In this document: positions 63,996 to 64,000 of the stretch, in pieces
Layout: each line of letters begins with the position of its first letter
How positions within the stretch are numbered: position 1 is the stretch's first letter
From: Bacteroidales bacterium
Lineage (GTDB): Bacteria > Bacteroidota > Bacteroidia > Bacteroidales > UBA932
NCBI GenBank assembly: GCA_022647615.1
Contig: JALCKZ010000001.1
Coordinates: 1-64,000 of the forward strand
Length of the DNA: 64,000 nucleotides
Reading direction: 5' to 3'
Position numbers and translations under genes: made by a program
Notes under the pieces: model-generated
Databases searched by the model: none
The model's input: the letters and a program-made list of their open reading frames with translations, nothing else
Told to the model about the DNA's origin: nothing

Positions 63996-64000
63996 AATAT

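Overview
The window reads as a 64-kb chromosomal segment of a member of the Bacteroidales. The evidence is a class III glutamine synthetase, promoter -7 boxes of the form TAnnTTTG (several of them TATATTTG), near absence of Shine-Dalgarno sequences, and many families largely confined to Bacteroidetes (DUF3276, DUF4199, DUF4295, DUF4296, DUF5606, DUF6340-like, BACON domains, bactofilin). Most genes lie on the minus strand. Both edges cut or closely approach genes: a nucleotide-sugar dehydrogenase runs off the left edge and an M16 peptidase starts 5 bases from the right edge.

Region by region. 1-7.4 kb is an accessory stretch: a frameshifted UDP-sugar dehydrogenase, a HipB/HipA-like toxin-antitoxin pair with minisatellites between and upstream of the genes, a lipoprotein, and an AbiEi/AbiEii type IV toxin-antitoxin pair bracketed by two copies of a GC-rich repeat. 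7.4-25.6 kb is housekeeping: fbp, aquaporin, MgtC-like, fabG, rimO (frameshifted), DUF5606, a TerB-DnaJ protein, the coaE-ybbR-yajC-nusB cluster, DUF3276, tRNA-Cys, an rRNA methyltransferase, an exonuclease, a lipoprotein form of a glutamate racemase, purM and glutamine synthetase III. 25.6-27.2 kb holds a decayed REP-associated (HUH/Y1) transposase between 22-bp repeats. 27.2-49 kb is again housekeeping: aminotransferase, PBP4, purD, polysaccharide deacetylase, amidohydrolase, radical SAM, dtd, deoC, pheT-ftsY, DUF4295-L33-L28, lepB, thrS-infC-L35-L20, DUF4199 and a glycosyltransferase. 49-55 kb is accessory: a four-gene operon of surface lipoproteins (two paralogous fimbrillin-like proteins, an unknown protein, and a BACON5-SUMF1 protein) preceded by a strongly structured leader. 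55-64 kb holds bactofilin, lpdA, secA, a ferredoxin and an M16 peptidase.

Five signals are not explained by ordinary gene content. (1) The 9-mer CTGTCGGGA occurs at least 18 times against about 0.5 expected by chance, on both strands, in genes (different frames) and between genes. (2) Three intergenic arrays of a 20-bp tandem hairpin unit directly follow stop codons. (3) Low-complexity, repeat-derived in-frame insertions sit inside conserved enzymes (CoaE, NusB, RlmI-like, PurD, LpdA), alongside minisatellites in several spacers. (4) infC appears to start at AUC behind a perfect AGGAGG in a lineage that rarely uses Shine-Dalgarno signals. (5) Several intergenic modules of about 110-130 bp are bounded by perfect or near-perfect inverted repeats whose arms differ from module to module.

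All functional names come from motif and family recognition by eye. No database search was run.
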